From the NCBI RefSeq assembly GCF_900475885.1, contig NZ_LS483429.1, positions 744,001 through 808,000 on the forward strand: 64,000 nt of DNA. The letters are read 5' to 3'. Both the position numbers and the translations under genes were made by a program. Below the pieces are notes generated by a model, which was given only the letters and a program-made list of their open reading frames with translations, made no database searches and was not told the origin of the DNA. Source of the DNA: Haemophilus aegyptius (GTDB lineage: Bacteria > Pseudomonadota > Gammaproteobacteria > Enterobacterales > Pasteurellaceae). Positions within the stretch are counted from its first letter, which is position 1. Each line of letters begins with the position of its first letter. This document shows positions 24,544 through 32,603 of this stretch, in pieces.

Positions 24544-24960
24544 ATGATAGACATTGAAATCAATAACGCACAAGAAATTGCATCGGCACTAGAACGCCTT
24601 GCACAAGCCACCGCTCATCGAGCTCCGTTAATGCGAAGTATTGCGGGGACAATGGAATCAGCTGTGCTGCAAAATTTTGATGTTGGGGGGCGTCCTAAAT
24701 GGCTGGGGCTGAAATATCGTCAAGGTACGCCTTTGGTGGATACTGAAAACCTGATGGCGAGCATTACTTCTGAATATAACAACAATGAAGCCATTGTGGG
24801 GACGAATGAGCCTTACGCGGCTATTCATCAATTCGGCGGTAAAGCTGGACGAGGTCGTAAAGTAGAAATTCCAGCTCGTCCTTTTTTGGCTTTAACACCT
24901 CAAGATAAGGCAGATATTTTGGAAGACGTGCAAGACTACTTCCAACGATTAATTAATTGA
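24544..24960 (+). CDS. Mu-like gpG virion/tail morphogenesis protein
   Basis: 138 residues, intact. It belongs to the Mu gene G (gp31, 'virion morphogenesis') family: 'GRPKWLGLKYRQGTPLVDTENLMASI' near residues 45-70 and 'EPYAAIHQFGGKAGRGRKVEIPARPFLAL' near 90-118 show the 'H-Q-F-G' and 'P-x-R-P-F-L' marks. In Mu-like phages it follows gp30, as here, and takes part in tail completion. It is the last piece of the Mu-like remnant. Without the rest of that phage it is probably a relic. Confidence 0.78.
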   Translation: MIDIEINNAQEIASALERLAQATAHRAPLMRSIAGTMESAVLQNFDVGGRPKWLGLKYRQGTPLVDTENLMASITSEYNNNEAIVGTNEPYAAIHQFGGKAGRGRKVEIPARPFLALTPQDKADILEDVQDYFQRLIN

Positions 24961-24994
24961 CATCCTACCCGTCCTTTAGGGCACGGAGGATGTC
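24959..24994 (+). mobile_element. Hairpin resembling an IS200/IS605-type element end
   Basis: GACATCCT (24959-24966) and AGGATGTC (24987-24994) form a perfect outer stem, with inner pairs CCGT/ACGG and an apical CCT/AGG loop region. Imperfect subterminal hairpins of this shape and wording are found at ends of IS200/IS605-family elements, where the transposase recognises them as single strands. No tnpA or tnpB is present, so it would be a solo relic. It can alternatively be a plain terminator-like hairpin of the gpG gene, as it overlaps that stop codon. Confidence 0.4.
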
Positions 24995-25050
24995 AACTTG
25001 CTTTTTTAGGGACAGTTATGTTGTGCGAGTTTATCTAAAGTGTAAAATTT

Positions 25051-25085
25051 AAACGCCCTTTAATGATGATTTAAAGGGCGTTTTT
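25051..25085. terminator. Bidirectional terminator
   Basis: AAACGCCCTTTAA and TTAAAGGGCGTTT form a near-perfect 12-13 bp stem around ATGATGA, with T-runs on both sides. It would end the Mu-like remnant on the plus strand and the short C-terminal frame at 25097-25165 on the minus strand. Confidence 0.75.
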
Positions 25086-25096
25086 ATTTCTCAAAT

Positions 25097-25165
25097 TTAG
25101 CGGGCGGTTACACCTAAAGCGCGATGAAAATTCACCGAACTTTCTAAATACTGTTTATCATTAAC
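25097..25165 (-). pseudogene. C-terminal fragment of an unidentified gene
   Basis: A 22-codon minus-strand frame without start codon, ending 'NFHRALGVTAR' and followed at once by a strong terminator. Such an end with normal spacing to a terminator suggests the surviving 3' end of a real gene whose 5' part was lost on phage or element insertion. I cannot name the gene. Confidence 0.35.
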
Positions 25166-25326
25166 TCAATGATCAGCTAGGATTAAATGATTTTAGTTTG
25201 ACGAGAATTTGACAAGATAGGTGTAAAAAGGTATGGAAGGTTGATAGGACTAATGGATAAATATATAATATCTATATGCGTAAGTGGTTGATTTATAATT
25301 TATTATTGATTAATATCTATTATAAC

Positions 25327-25380
25327 TGGTTCGGACTCTTAATCCGTCGGTCGAGAGTTCGAGCCTCTCACAACCTACCA
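25327..25380 (+). other. 3' tRNA fragment, probable right attachment site (attR)
   Basis: The sequence reads as the 3' part of a tRNA: anticodon arm with loop CTCTTAA (anticodon CTT, lysine), variable loop, a perfect T arm GAGAG-TTCGAGC-CTCTC, the acceptor 3' strand ACAACCT and a genomic CCA at the end. The 5' half with D arm is absent and the DNA to the left is unrelated. This is how the distal end of a prophage looks after integration into a tRNA gene, with the intact gene restored at the other end. The lysine assignment is inference from the loop. Confidence 0.72.
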
Positions 25381-25457
25381 TTTTTATTATTCATCTCTAA
25401 TATTTTAAATTTCTTTAATTAGCTTAAATTCTTGACTATTTTTAGCGGTTATTGTGG

Positions 25458-25486
25458 TAGAATACCCTTAAATTTTAGTCGGGTAT
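25458..25486 (+). promoter_or_regulatory. Putative trmJ promoter and leader inverted repeat
   Basis: TAGAAT at 25458 is a good -10 box, while the best -35, TTGACT at 25432, is spaced rather widely (20 bp). ATACCC (25462-25467) and GGGTAT (25481-25486) form an inverted repeat around the likely transcription start. The function of the repeat is unknown. Confidence 0.4.
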
Positions 25487-25490
25487 CATT

Positions 25491-26216
25491 ATGTTGGAAA
25501 ATATTCGTATTGTTTTAATTGAAACTTCGCACAGTGGTAATATTGGTTCTGCGGCTAGAGCAATGAAAACGATGGGATTGACCCAGCTTTGTCTTGTTTC
25601 ACCTAAATCTGTTGATGAACAATCTTATGCCCTTTCAGCTGGCGCAGAAAATATTGTAAAAAATGCTAGGGTTGTCGATAGTTTTGATGAAGCCGTCGAT
25701 GATTGCTCTTTGGTAATTGGAACAAGTGCTCGCTTACGTCATTTACAAAATACATTGATCGAGCCTCGAGAATGCGCAGAGAAAGTTGTAGCGTATAAAG
25801 GCAAGATAGCTATTGTGTTTGGTCGTGAGCGTATTGGATTAACCAATGAAGAACTGCTGAAATGTCATTATCACTTGAATATTCCAGCGAATCCTGATTA
25901 TTCTTCTTTAAATTTAGCAATGGCTGTGCAGCTGGTAAGTTATGAATTGCGTATGGCTTTCTTAGTTCAAAATAATAAGAAAAATTCACTTTCTTTAATA
26001 GAGAAAAACTATCCAACAACAGATCAGTTAGCTTATTTTTTTGACTACACAGAACGTATATATCAGTCTCTTGGATTTATTCAAAATCAAGGAGTTATGC
26101 GTAAATTAAAGCGTTTATACTATCGTGCAAAATTAGAGAAAAACGAATTAAATATTTTAAATGGCATGCTAAGTGCGGTTGAAAAACGAATTGATTTAAC
26201 AAAAGAGGATAATTGA
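25491..26216 (+). CDS. trmJ: tRNA (cytidine/uridine-32-2'-O)-methyltransferase TrmJ
   Basis: 241 residues. SPOUT-class RNA methyltransferase that 2'-O-methylates position 32 of certain tRNAs with S-adenosylmethionine. The first motif 'VLIETSHSGNIGSAARAMKTMGL' (8-30) and the knot motifs 'VFGRERIGLTNEEL' (about 105-118) and 'NIPANPDYSSLNLAMAVQLVSYELR' (about 125-149) are clear. It starts the chromosomal sequence after the prophage and precedes iscR as in other gamma-proteobacteria. Its last codons overlap the IscR site of the iscR promoter. Confidence 0.93.
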   Translation: MLENIRIVLIETSHSGNIGSAARAMKTMGLTQLCLVSPKSVDEQSYALSAGAENIVKNARVVDSFDEAVDDCSLVIGTSARLRHLQNTLIEPRECAEKVVAYKGKIAIVFGRERIGLTNEELLKCHYHLNIPANPDYSSLNLAMAVQLVSYELRMAFLVQNNKKNSLSLIEKNYPTTDQLAYFFDYTERIYQSLGFIQNQGVMRKLKRLYYRAKLEKNELNILNGMLSAVEKRIDLTKEDN

Positions 26217-26233
26217 CTAAATTAGTCAGATAT
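26209..26233 (+). promoter_or_regulatory. Type 1 IscR binding site over the iscR promoter -35 box
   Basis: By my alignment 23 of 25 positions fit the type 1 IscR consensus, with inverted half-sites TTGACTA and TAGTCAG. TTGACT (26213-26218) doubles as -35, and TAAGTA (26235-26240) is a -10 at 16 bp spacing. Holo-IscR bound here would repress the isc operon when iron-sulfur clusters are plentiful. Binding is inferred from the E. coli model. Confidence 0.8.
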
Positions 26234-26268
26234 GTAAGTATTGCGCAATTAATTTTTAGGGATTCTTT

Positions 26269-26721
26269 ATGAAACTTACATCGAAAGGTCGTTATGCAGT
26301 TACAGCCGTTTTAGATATTGCTTTAAATGCAGATGGCGGGCCTGTAAGCCTTGCGGATATTTCTGAACGCCAACATATTTCCTTATCTTATTTAGAGCAA
26401 CTTTTTGCTAAATTACGTAAAGACGGTTTAGTCAAAAGTGTTCGCGGACCAGGAGGTGGTTATCAATTAGGGCTACCAAGTGAACAAATTTCTGTAGGAA
26501 TGATTATTGCGGCAGTAAATGAAAATATTCACGTAACGAAATGTCTGGGGCGTGAAAATTGTAAAAATGGTGTGGAATGTTTAACTCACAAACTTTGGGA
26601 AGATTTAAGTTTACGTATTGAAAGTTTTTTAAACGAGATTACGTTAGCAGAGCTGGTAAATAAGCGTAATGTAAAACGTCAATCTCATCGTGATTTTAAT
26701 AATTTATTAGTTAATCAATAA
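26269..26721 (+). CDS. iscR: Iron-sulfur cluster regulator IscR
   Basis: 150 residues, Rrf2 family. Winged helix at residues 1-65 ('[19 protein letters not shown]', recognition helix around '[18 protein letters not shown]'), and the [2Fe-2S] ligands Cys92, Cys98, Cys104 and His107 in exact IscR spacing. In its holo form it represses its own operon, while the apo form has other targets. It heads the isc operon, with its own site in the promoter. The gap of 67 bp to iscS contains an uptake signal. Confidence 0.95.
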   Translation: MKLTSKGRYAVTAVLDIALNADGGPVSLADISERQHISLSYLEQLFAKLRKDGLVKSVRGPGGGYQLGLPSEQISVGMIIAAVNENIHVTKCLGRENCKNGVECLTHKLWEDLSLRIESFLNEITLAELVNKRNVKRQSHRDFNNLLVNQ

Positions 26722-26788
26722 TAAAGGATAAGCAGTATATTTTTTAATAAAAAAGTGCGGTTATATTTAGCATAATTTAGGAGTGAAA

Positions 26789-28003
26789 ATGAAATTACCT
26801 ATTTATTTAGACTACGCAGCGACCTGTCCAGTCGATGAACGTGTTGCGAAAAAAATGATGGCGTTTCTAACCATCGATGGCACATTTGGTAATCCAGCCT
26901 CTCGCTCACATAAATTTGGTTGGCAAGCAGAAGAAGCTGTTGATATTGCGCGTAATCAAATCGCTGATCTCATTGGTGCAGATTCTCGTGAAATTGTCTT
27001 TACTTCTGGTGCGACAGAATCCGACAACCTCGCTATTAAAGGTGCGGCGCATTTCTATCAAACTAAAGGTAAACACATTCTTACCTGTAAAACTGAACAT
27101 AAAGCAGTGTTAGATACTTGCCGTCAATTAGAACGAGAAGGTTTTGAAGTCACTTATTTGTCTCCAGAAGCTGATGGTTTAATTGATTTAGAAAAATTCA
27201 AAGCTGCGCTTCGTCCAGATACAATTTTAGCTTCAATTATGCACGCTAATAATGAAATTGGTGTGTTACAAGATATTAAAGCTATTGGCGAACTTTGTCG
27301 TGCAAATAAAACAATTTTCCATGTGGATGCAACTCAAAGTGTTGGTAAAGTTGAAATTAATTTGGAAGAATTAGCTGTTGATTTAATGTCGATGTCTAGC
27401 CATAAACTTTACGGGCCAAAAGGTGTTGGCGCATTGTATGTTCGTCGTAAACCTCGCGTACGTTTAGAGGCGATTATTCATGGTGGTGGTCACGAACGTG
27501 GTATGCGTTCAGGTACATTACCTGTTCATCAAATCGTAGGAATGGGAGAGGCCTATCGAATTGCAAAAGAAGAAATGGCATCAGAAATGCCACGCTTAAA
27601 AGCACTTCGTGATCGTTTATATAATGGCTTAAAAGATATTGAAGAAACTTATGTAAATGGTTCAATGGAACATCGTTTAGATAGCAATTTAAATATTAGT
27701 TTTAACTATGTTGAGGGAGAATCCTTAATGATGGCGTTGCGCGATATTGCTGTCTCTTCTGGTTCTGCTTGTACATCTGCTAGCTTAGAGCCATCTTATG
27801 TATTGCGCGCACTTGGCTTAAATGATGAATTGGCACACAGTTCAATTCGTTTCACATTAGGTCGTTATACTACTGAAGAAGAAATTGATTACACAATTAA
27901 TTTAATGAAGGGCGCGGTAGAAAAACTTCGTGCATTATCGCCATTATGGGATATGTTTAAAGAAGGTATTGATTTAAATACCATTGAGTGGTCAGCTCAC
28001 TAA
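26789..28003 (+). CDS. iscS: Cysteine desulfurase IscS
   Basis: 404 residues from the ATG at 26789, with a TAGGAG site. The GTG at 26783 is too close to that site. A PLP enzyme that takes sulfur from cysteine as a persulfide and hands it to IscU, and also to tRNA thiolation. The PLP lysine is in '[10 protein letters not shown]' (near 206), and the mobile active-site cysteine is in '[14 protein letters not shown]' (near 328). Same length and residues as E. coli IscS. Confidence 0.95.
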   Translation: MKLPIYLDYAATCPVDERVAKKMMAFLTIDGTFGNPASRSHKFGWQAEEAVDIARNQIADLIGADSREIVFTSGATESDNLAIKGAAHFYQTKGKHILTCKTEHKAVLDTCRQLEREGFEVTYLSPEADGLIDLEKFKAALRPDTILASIMHANNEIGVLQDIKAIGELCRANKTIFHVDATQSVGKVEINLEELAVDLMSMSSHKLYGPKGVGALYVRRKPRVRLEAIIHGGGHERGMRSGTLPVHQIVGMGEAYRIAKEEMASEMPRLKALRDRLYNGLKDIEETYVNGSMEHRLDSNLNISFNYVEGESLMMALRDIAVSSGSACTSASLEPSYVLRALGLNDELAHSSIRFTLGRYTTEEEIDYTINLMKGAVEKLRALSPLWDMFKEGIDLNTIEWSAH

Positions 28004-28010
28004 TATTTAG

Positions 28011-28033
28011 TTGCCATTATCTGACAATGGCAT
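28011..28033 (+). other. Hairpin in the iscS-iscU spacer
   Basis: TGCCATT and AATGGCA pair around ATCTGAC between iscS and iscU. There is no T-run, so it is more likely an mRNA-stability or processing structure than a terminator. Confidence 0.4.
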
Positions 28034-28062
28034 TCACTAGAATTGAAAAAAGGAAAGTTAAA

Positions 28063-28443
28063 ATGGCTTATAGCGAAAAAGTAATTGATCATTATGAAAA
28101 TCCACGTAATGTGGGATCATTGGATAAAAAAGATAGCAATGTTGGTACTGGAATGGTTGGTGCGCCAGCTTGTGGTGATGTTATGCAACTACAAATCAAA
28201 GTAGATGATAATGGCATTATTGAAGATGCAAAATTCAAAACTTACGGCTGTGGTTCTGCGATTGCATCTAGTTCATTAATTACTGAGTGGGTAAAAGGTA
28301 AATCTTTAGAAGAAGCTGGGGCAATTAAAAATAGCCAAATTGCTGAAGAATTAGAATTACCGCCAGTGAAAGTGCATTGCTCTATTTTAGCAGAAGATGC
28401 AATTAAAGCAGCAATTGCTGATTATAAAGCAAAACAAGGCTAA
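28063..28443 (+). CDS. iscU: Iron-sulfur cluster scaffold IscU
   Basis: 126 residues from the ATG at 28063 with an AGGAAAG site. The longer frame from 27988 lacks conservation. Cluster ligands Cys37, Cys63 and Cys106 with Asp39 and His105 are all present, and 'LPPVKVHCS' is the HscA-binding motif (consensus LPPVK). It assembles [2Fe-2S] clusters from IscS sulfur and passes them on with HscA/HscB help. Confidence 0.95.
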   Translation: MAYSEKVIDHYENPRNVGSLDKKDSNVGTGMVGAPACGDVMQLQIKVDDNGIIEDAKFKTYGCGSAIASSSLITEWVKGKSLEEAGAIKNSQIAEELELPPVKVHCSILAEDAIKAAIADYKAKQG

Positions 28444-28456
28444 TTATGTGAAAAAG

Positions 28457-28481
28457 TGCGGTCAATTTTGACCGCATTTTT
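28457..28481 (+). terminator. Uptake-signal hairpin between iscU and iscA
   Basis: TGCGGTCAA and TTGACCGCA pair and run into TTTTTAG. The left arm completes an AAGTGCGGT uptake signal. Inside an operon it probably acts as a partial terminator that favours iscRSU over the distal genes. Confidence 0.6.
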
Positions 28482-28500
28482 AGCGGTGTTGGGGGGATAG

Positions 28501-28824
28501 ATGGGTATTGCATTAACAGAAAAAGCAGCGCAGCGAGTGAAAGCCTTTTTGGATAATCGTGGTAAAGGTATTGGATTACGTTTAGGTGTGAAAACATCAG
28601 GTTGTTCTGGCTTAGCTTACGTACTTGAGTTTGTAGATGTTTTAAATTCCGAAGATCAAGTTTTTGAGCAGCACGGTGTTAATATTATTGTCGATCCAAA
28701 AAGTCTCGTTTATCTCAATGGCATTGAGCTGGATTATGTAAAAGAAGGCCTAAATGAAGGCTTTAAATATAATAATCCAAATGTAAAAGAATCTTGTGGT
28801 TGTGGCGAAAGTTTCCACGTTTAA
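28501..28824 (+). CDS. iscA: A-type iron-sulfur carrier IscA
   Basis: 107 residues with a GGGGGG-type ribosome site. The three invariant cysteines of the A-type family, Cys35 ('[10 protein letters not shown]'), Cys99 and Cys101 ('ESCGCGESF'), are present. It carries or delivers clusters to target proteins. It follows iscU after a hairpin and precedes hscB by 12 bp. Confidence 0.94.
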   Translation: MGIALTEKAAQRVKAFLDNRGKGIGLRLGVKTSGCSGLAYVLEFVDVLNSEDQVFEQHGVNIIVDPKSLVYLNGIELDYVKEGLNEGFKYNNPNVKESCGCGESFHV

Positions 28825-28836
28825 GGTAATAATCTG

Positions 28837-29361
28837 ATGTTCAATCCTTTTCAAATTTTTGATTTGCCAGTTGATTTTCAGCTGGATGAAAAAGTACTAA
28901 ATGCACGTTATTTAAAATTACAAAAGGCCCTACATCCAGATAATTTTGTCTCAAGTAGTGCTTTAGAGCAACGTGTTGCGATGCAAAAATCTACCGAAGT
29001 GAATGATGCCTTAAAAACGTTAAAAGACCCAATTTTGCGAGCTGAAGCGATCATTGCTCTTAATACTGGCGAGCAGTTAGATCTTGAACAAAAAAGCACG
29101 CAAGATGTTGCGTTTTTAATGCAACAGTTACAATGGCGCGAACAATTAGAAGAAGTTGAACGCCAGCAAGATGAAAGAGCATTAAATGCTTTTGCTAAAG
29201 AAATTAAACAAGAAACTCAATCATTATTGACCGCACTTTTTGAGAGTTTGAAATCTCAACAATGGGCGAGAGCATCTCAATACTGTGATAAATTACGTTT
29301 TACCCATAAACTTTCTGAAGAAATTGAAAGTGTGGAAGAACGAATTTTTGAATTAGATTAA
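28837..29361 (+). CDS. hscB: Co-chaperone HscB
   Basis: 174 residues. N-terminal J-domain with His33-Pro34-Asp35 ('KALHPDNFVS') that stimulates the HscA ATPase, followed by the three-helix C-terminal domain that binds IscU ('LMQQLQWREQLEEVE'). It works with HscA to release clusters from IscU. An uptake signal lies within its codons near 29230. Confidence 0.94.
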   Translation: MFNPFQIFDLPVDFQLDEKVLNARYLKLQKALHPDNFVSSSALEQRVAMQKSTEVNDALKTLKDPILRAEAIIALNTGEQLDLEQKSTQDVAFLMQQLQWREQLEEVERQQDERALNAFAKEIKQETQSLLTALFESLKSQQWARASQYCDKLRFTHKLSEEIESVEERIFELD

Positions 29362-29366
29362 ATGTG

Positions 29367-29387
29367 GGGGCAAATGTAATTTGCCCC
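29367..29387. repeat. Perfect hairpin between hscB and the DUF2625 gene
   Basis: GGGGCAAAT and ATTTGCCCC, 9 bp, loop GTA. The wording is like that of small dispersed hairpins of Haemophilus intergenic DNA. No strong T-run follows, so it is an mRNA structure or repeat rather than a clear terminator. Confidence 0.45.
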
Positions 29388-29411
29388 TACGAGATGTGAA
29401 TAAATAACACT

Positions 29412-30098
29412 ATGCAAACTCTTGAACAGCTCACTAGTCCAGAACATTCTGCTTGGATAACCCTTTCCCAATGGATTGATAACGCTCGCAATCATTGTGA
29501 AGTAATTAAAAAAGATCAATCCAGTGCGGAGCGTGAGCTTTTTACTATGCAAATGCCAACATCCTCGCCAATGGGTGCAGTAATCTATGAAACAGGTGGA
29601 ATTTTAATTCATTATGGTTGGTTACGTATTTTAGGTTCTGGAAGTTTTAAATTACCGCGTGGCTTGATGGATTGGAATTTCAGTAAATCTTTTAGTGAGT
29701 CAGGCGAAAAACCAAAATATTTATTAGTTGCAGATGATGTGATTGGTGGTTATTTTGCGTTAAATGGTGGTTCGTTAGGCAATAATATTGGAAAAATTTA
29801 TTACTATTCATCAAAAGATCTTACTTGGCATAATTTAAATTTTACTTACACAGAATTTTTAGCTTGGGCATTGAATGGCGATGTAGAGGCCTTTTATCAA
29901 GGGCTATTTTGGAAAAATTGGCAAGATGATGTAAAACAATTAGATGGTAACCAAGTTTTTGTATTTACGCCTGATTTAAATCAAGACAGAAAAATAGCAA
30001 TTGATGAACGTCAAAAACAGGAAGTCAATATTGAAACCCATTACCAAGCAAGCTTTGCAGAAAAAAATAAATTTGATTTGGCGTATTCCGTCGCATAA
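29412..30098 (+). CDS. DUF2625 protein inside the isc operon
   Basis: 228 residues, soluble, with 'GGILIHYGWLRILGSGSFKLPRGLMDWN' and 'LLVADDVIGGYFALNGG' blocks typical of DUF2625/SMI1-KNR4-like proteins, which are binding modules of poorly known role. It separates hscB from hscA, genes that are adjacent in E. coli. Its spacing (50 bp before, 18 bp after) indicates co-transcription. A link to cluster assembly is possible only by position. The final 'RKIAIDERQKQEVNIETHYQ' is polar and probably exposed. Confidence 0.72.
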   Translation: MQTLEQLTSPEHSAWITLSQWIDNARNHCEVIKKDQSSAERELFTMQMPTSSPMGAVIYETGGILIHYGWLRILGSGSFKLPRGLMDWNFSKSFSESGEKPKYLLVADDVIGGYFALNGGSLGNNIGKIYYYSSKDLTWHNLNFTYTEFLAWALNGDVEAFYQGLFWKNWQDDVKQLDGNQVFVFTPDLNQDRKIAIDERQKQEVNIETHYQASFAEKNKFDLAYSVA

Positions 30099-30116
30099 CT
30101 AGTAGAAAAATAGCAT

Positions 30117-31976
30117 ATGGCATTATTACAAATTGCAGAACCAGGACAAGCTGCGGCACCGCATCAACATCGTTTAGCCGTTGGGATTGATTTGGGAACA
30201 ACCAATTCTTTGGTTGCATCCGTGCGTAGTGGGCAATCCGTGATTCTTAATGATGAACAAGAACGCAGTCTTGTGCCATCAGTTGTTCATTATGGTGTTG
30301 AAGAGAAGAAAGTTGGTTTAGAAGCCTTTGAACAAGCATCAGTTGATCCCAAAAATACGGTGATTTCAGTCAAACGTTTAATTGGTCGAAGTCTTGCAGA
30401 TGTGCAATCTCGCTATCCTAATTTGCCTTACGAATTTGTAGCGAGTGAAAATGGATTACCTTTAATTGTTACGGCACAAGGGCAGAAAAGTCCAATTGAA
30501 GTGTCTTCAGATATTTTGTCGCGTTTAAATTATATTGCCGAACAACGCCTTGGCGGAGAGCTTTCTGGCGTTGTGATTACAGTCCCTGCTTATTTTGATG
30601 ATGCTCAACGTCAAAGCACTAAAGATGCTGCACGTTTAGCTGGGCTAAACGTATTGCGTTTATTGAATGAACCTACTGCAGCCGCAGTTGCTTATGGATT
30701 AGATAGTGGGCAGGAAGGCATTATTGCGGTTTATGATTTAGGTGGTGGTACATTTGATATTTCAATTTTACGCTTATCGAAAGGTGTCTTCGAAGTTCTT
30801 GCAACGGGGGGCGATACTGCATTAGGTGGAGATGATTTTGATCATTTAATTGCAGATTGGGTAATAGAACAAACTAAGCGAAAACCACAAACAGCAAATC
30901 AACAGCGTGAGTTAATAACCCTTGCTAACCAAGCTAAAATTACTTTGACTAATGAAAAAAGTGCGGTTATTTCTTGGCAAGATTTTTCAGTAGAGATTTC
31001 GCGGGAACAATTCAATGAATTAATTTATCCGCTTGTAAAACGTTCATTACTAACTTGTCGTCGAGCATTGAAAGATGCCAATGTAGAATCTGAAGAGGTG
31101 CAAGCGGTGATAATGGTTGGAGGTTCAACTCGCGTGCCTTATGTAAGAGAACAAGTTGGCGAGTTTTTTGGTAAAACACCATTAACCTCAATCGATCCTG
31201 ATAAAGTTGTGGCACTTGGTGCTGCAATTCAGGCAGATATCTTAGTCGGAAATAAAACTGATTCTGATATGTTATTGCTTGATGTTGTACCGCTTTCCTT
31301 AGGCATTGAGACGATGGGCGGATTAGTGGAAAAAATTATTCCACGCAATACCACAATTCCTGTGGCTCGTGCGCAAGAGTTTACTACTTTCAAAGATAGC
31401 CAAACAGCAATGACTGTTCATGTGGTACAAGGCGAACGAGAGCTAGTCGATGATTGTCGTTCTTTAGGACGCTTTACTCTACGAGGTATTCCGCCAATGG
31501 CAGCGGGTGCAGCCCATATTAGAGTGACTTATCAAGTGGATGCAGATGGTTTATTAAGCGTTACAGCGATGGAAAAATCGACAAAAGTACAGTCTTCAAT
31601 ACAAATTAAACCATCTTATGGCTTAACAGATGAAGAAGTGACAGCAATGATAAAATCTTCTTTTGATAATGCGCAAGAGGATTTACAAGCACGTGAATTA
31701 GCCGAGCAACGAGTGGAAGCAGATCGTGTTATTGAAAGCGTAATTGTTGCGCTGCAAGCAGATGGGGCTGAATTGCTTAGCACAGACGAATTTCGTCATA
31801 TTGAAACTGCGTTAAAACAATTAATGGATGTAAAACAAGGTTCCGATCGTGATGCAATCGCGCAAGGAATTAAAGCCTTGGATACTGCTACCCAAGAATT
31901 TGCAGCACGTCGAATGAATGCATCGATTAATAAAGCTTTGACAGGCAAAAATTTTTCAGATATTGAAAAACCGTAA
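30117..31976 (+). CDS. hscA: Hsp70-type chaperone HscA
   Basis: 619 residues. The nucleotide-binding domain covers about 20-385 ('[13 protein letters not shown]', '[11 protein letters not shown]', '[14 protein letters not shown]', '[11 protein letters not shown]'), and the substrate domain begins near 392 ('[14 protein letters not shown]'). It binds the LPPVK motif of IscU and, with HscB, drives cluster transfer by ATP hydrolysis. Full length for the family. An uptake signal follows its stop. Confidence 0.95.
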   Translation: MALLQIAEPGQAAAPHQHRLAVGIDLGTTNSLVASVRSGQSVILNDEQERSLVPSVVHYGVEEKKVGLEAFEQASVDPKNTVISVKRLIGRSLADVQSRYPNLPYEFVASENGLPLIVTAQGQKSPIEVSSDILSRLNYIAEQRLGGELSGVVITVPAYFDDAQRQSTKDAARLAGLNVLRLLNEPTAAAVAYGLDSGQEGIIAVYDLGGGTFDISILRLSKGVFEVLATGGDTALGGDDFDHLIADWVIEQTKRKPQTANQQRELITLANQAKITLTNEKSAVISWQDFSVEISREQFNELIYPLVKRSLLTCRRALKDANVESEEVQAVIMVGGSTRVPYVREQVGEFFGKTPLTSIDPDKVVALGAAIQADILVGNKTDSDMLLLDVVPLSLGIETMGGLVEKIIPRNTTIPVARAQEFTTFKDSQTAMTVHVVQGERELVDDCRSLGRFTLRGIPPMAAGAAHIRVTYQVDADGLLSVTAMEKSTKVQSSIQIKPSYGLTDEEVTAMIKSSFDNAQEDLQARELAEQRVEADRVIESVIVALQADGAELLSTDEFRHIETALKQLMDVKQGSDRDAIAQGIKALDTATQEFAARRMNASINKALTGKNFSDIEKP

Positions 31977-32017
31977 AAAGTGCGGTCAGATTATTAAATA
32001 ATTTTGAGGAAAGTGTT

Positions 32018-32359
32018 ATGCCAAAAGTGATTTTTTTACCTAATGAAGAATTTTGTCCCGAAGGTATGGTTGTTGATGCCGCTGTTGGCGATAACTTATT
32101 AGAAGTTGCTCACAATGCTGGCGTAGAAATCCATCATGCTTGTGATGGTTCTTGTGCTTGTACAACTTGCCACGTGATTGTTCGTGAGGGATTTGACTCT
32201 TTAAATGAAACTACTGATCAAGAAGAAGATATGCTAGATAAGGCTTGGGGATTAGAAATGGATAGCCGTTTATCTTGTCAATGCGTAGTGGGAAATGAAG
32301 ATCTTGTGGTAGAAATTCCAAAATATAACCTTAATCACGCAAATGAGGCGGCTCACTAA
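32018..32359 (+). CDS. fdx: [2Fe-2S] ferredoxin of the isc operon
   Basis: 113 residues. Cluster ligands Cys42, Cys48 and Cys51 ('[11 protein letters not shown]') and Cys87 ('RLSCQC') match adrenodoxin-type Fdx, and Cys46 and Cys89 are extra. It supplies electrons to IscS/IscU during cluster formation. The last base of its stop is the first base of the iscX start. Confidence 0.95.
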   Translation: MPKVIFLPNEEFCPEGMVVDAAVGDNLLEVAHNAGVEIHHACDGSCACTTCHVIVREGFDSLNETTDQEEDMLDKAWGLEMDSRLSCQCVVGNEDLVVEIPKYNLNHANEAAH

Positions 32360-32553
32360 TGAAATGGACTGATGCACAATTAATTGCAGAAGAACTTTAC
32401 GATCGTAATCCAGATTTAGATCCAAAAACCGTTCGTTTTACTGATTTACATAAATGGATTTGTGAACTTGAAGATTTTGATGACGATCCGAATAAGTCAA
32501 ATGAAGCGATTCTTGAGGCTATTTTATTGAAATGGTTGGATGAATTTGAATAA
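32359..32553 (+). CDS. iscX: IscX iron-binding adaptor
   Basis: 64 residues, acidic, full length. '[40 protein letters not shown]' with many Asp/Glu matches the IscX/YfhJ winged-helix protein that binds IscS and modulates its activity in an iron-dependent way. Last gene of the isc operon, one-base overlap with fdx, then a terminator. Confidence 0.93.
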   Translation: MKWTDAQLIAEELYDRNPDLDPKTVRFTDLHKWICELEDFDDDPNKSNEAILEAILLKWLDEFE

Positions 32554-32572
32554 TCAGAAATTTGATTGAAAA

Positions 32573-32603
32573 AATACCCGCACTTTGATGCGGGTATTAT
32601 TTT
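32573..32603. terminator. Bidirectional terminator between iscX and yfgM
   Basis: AATACCCGCA (32573-32582) pairs with TGCGGGTATT (32589-32598), with T-runs on both sides, serving the convergent isc and hisS operons. Confidence 0.85.
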
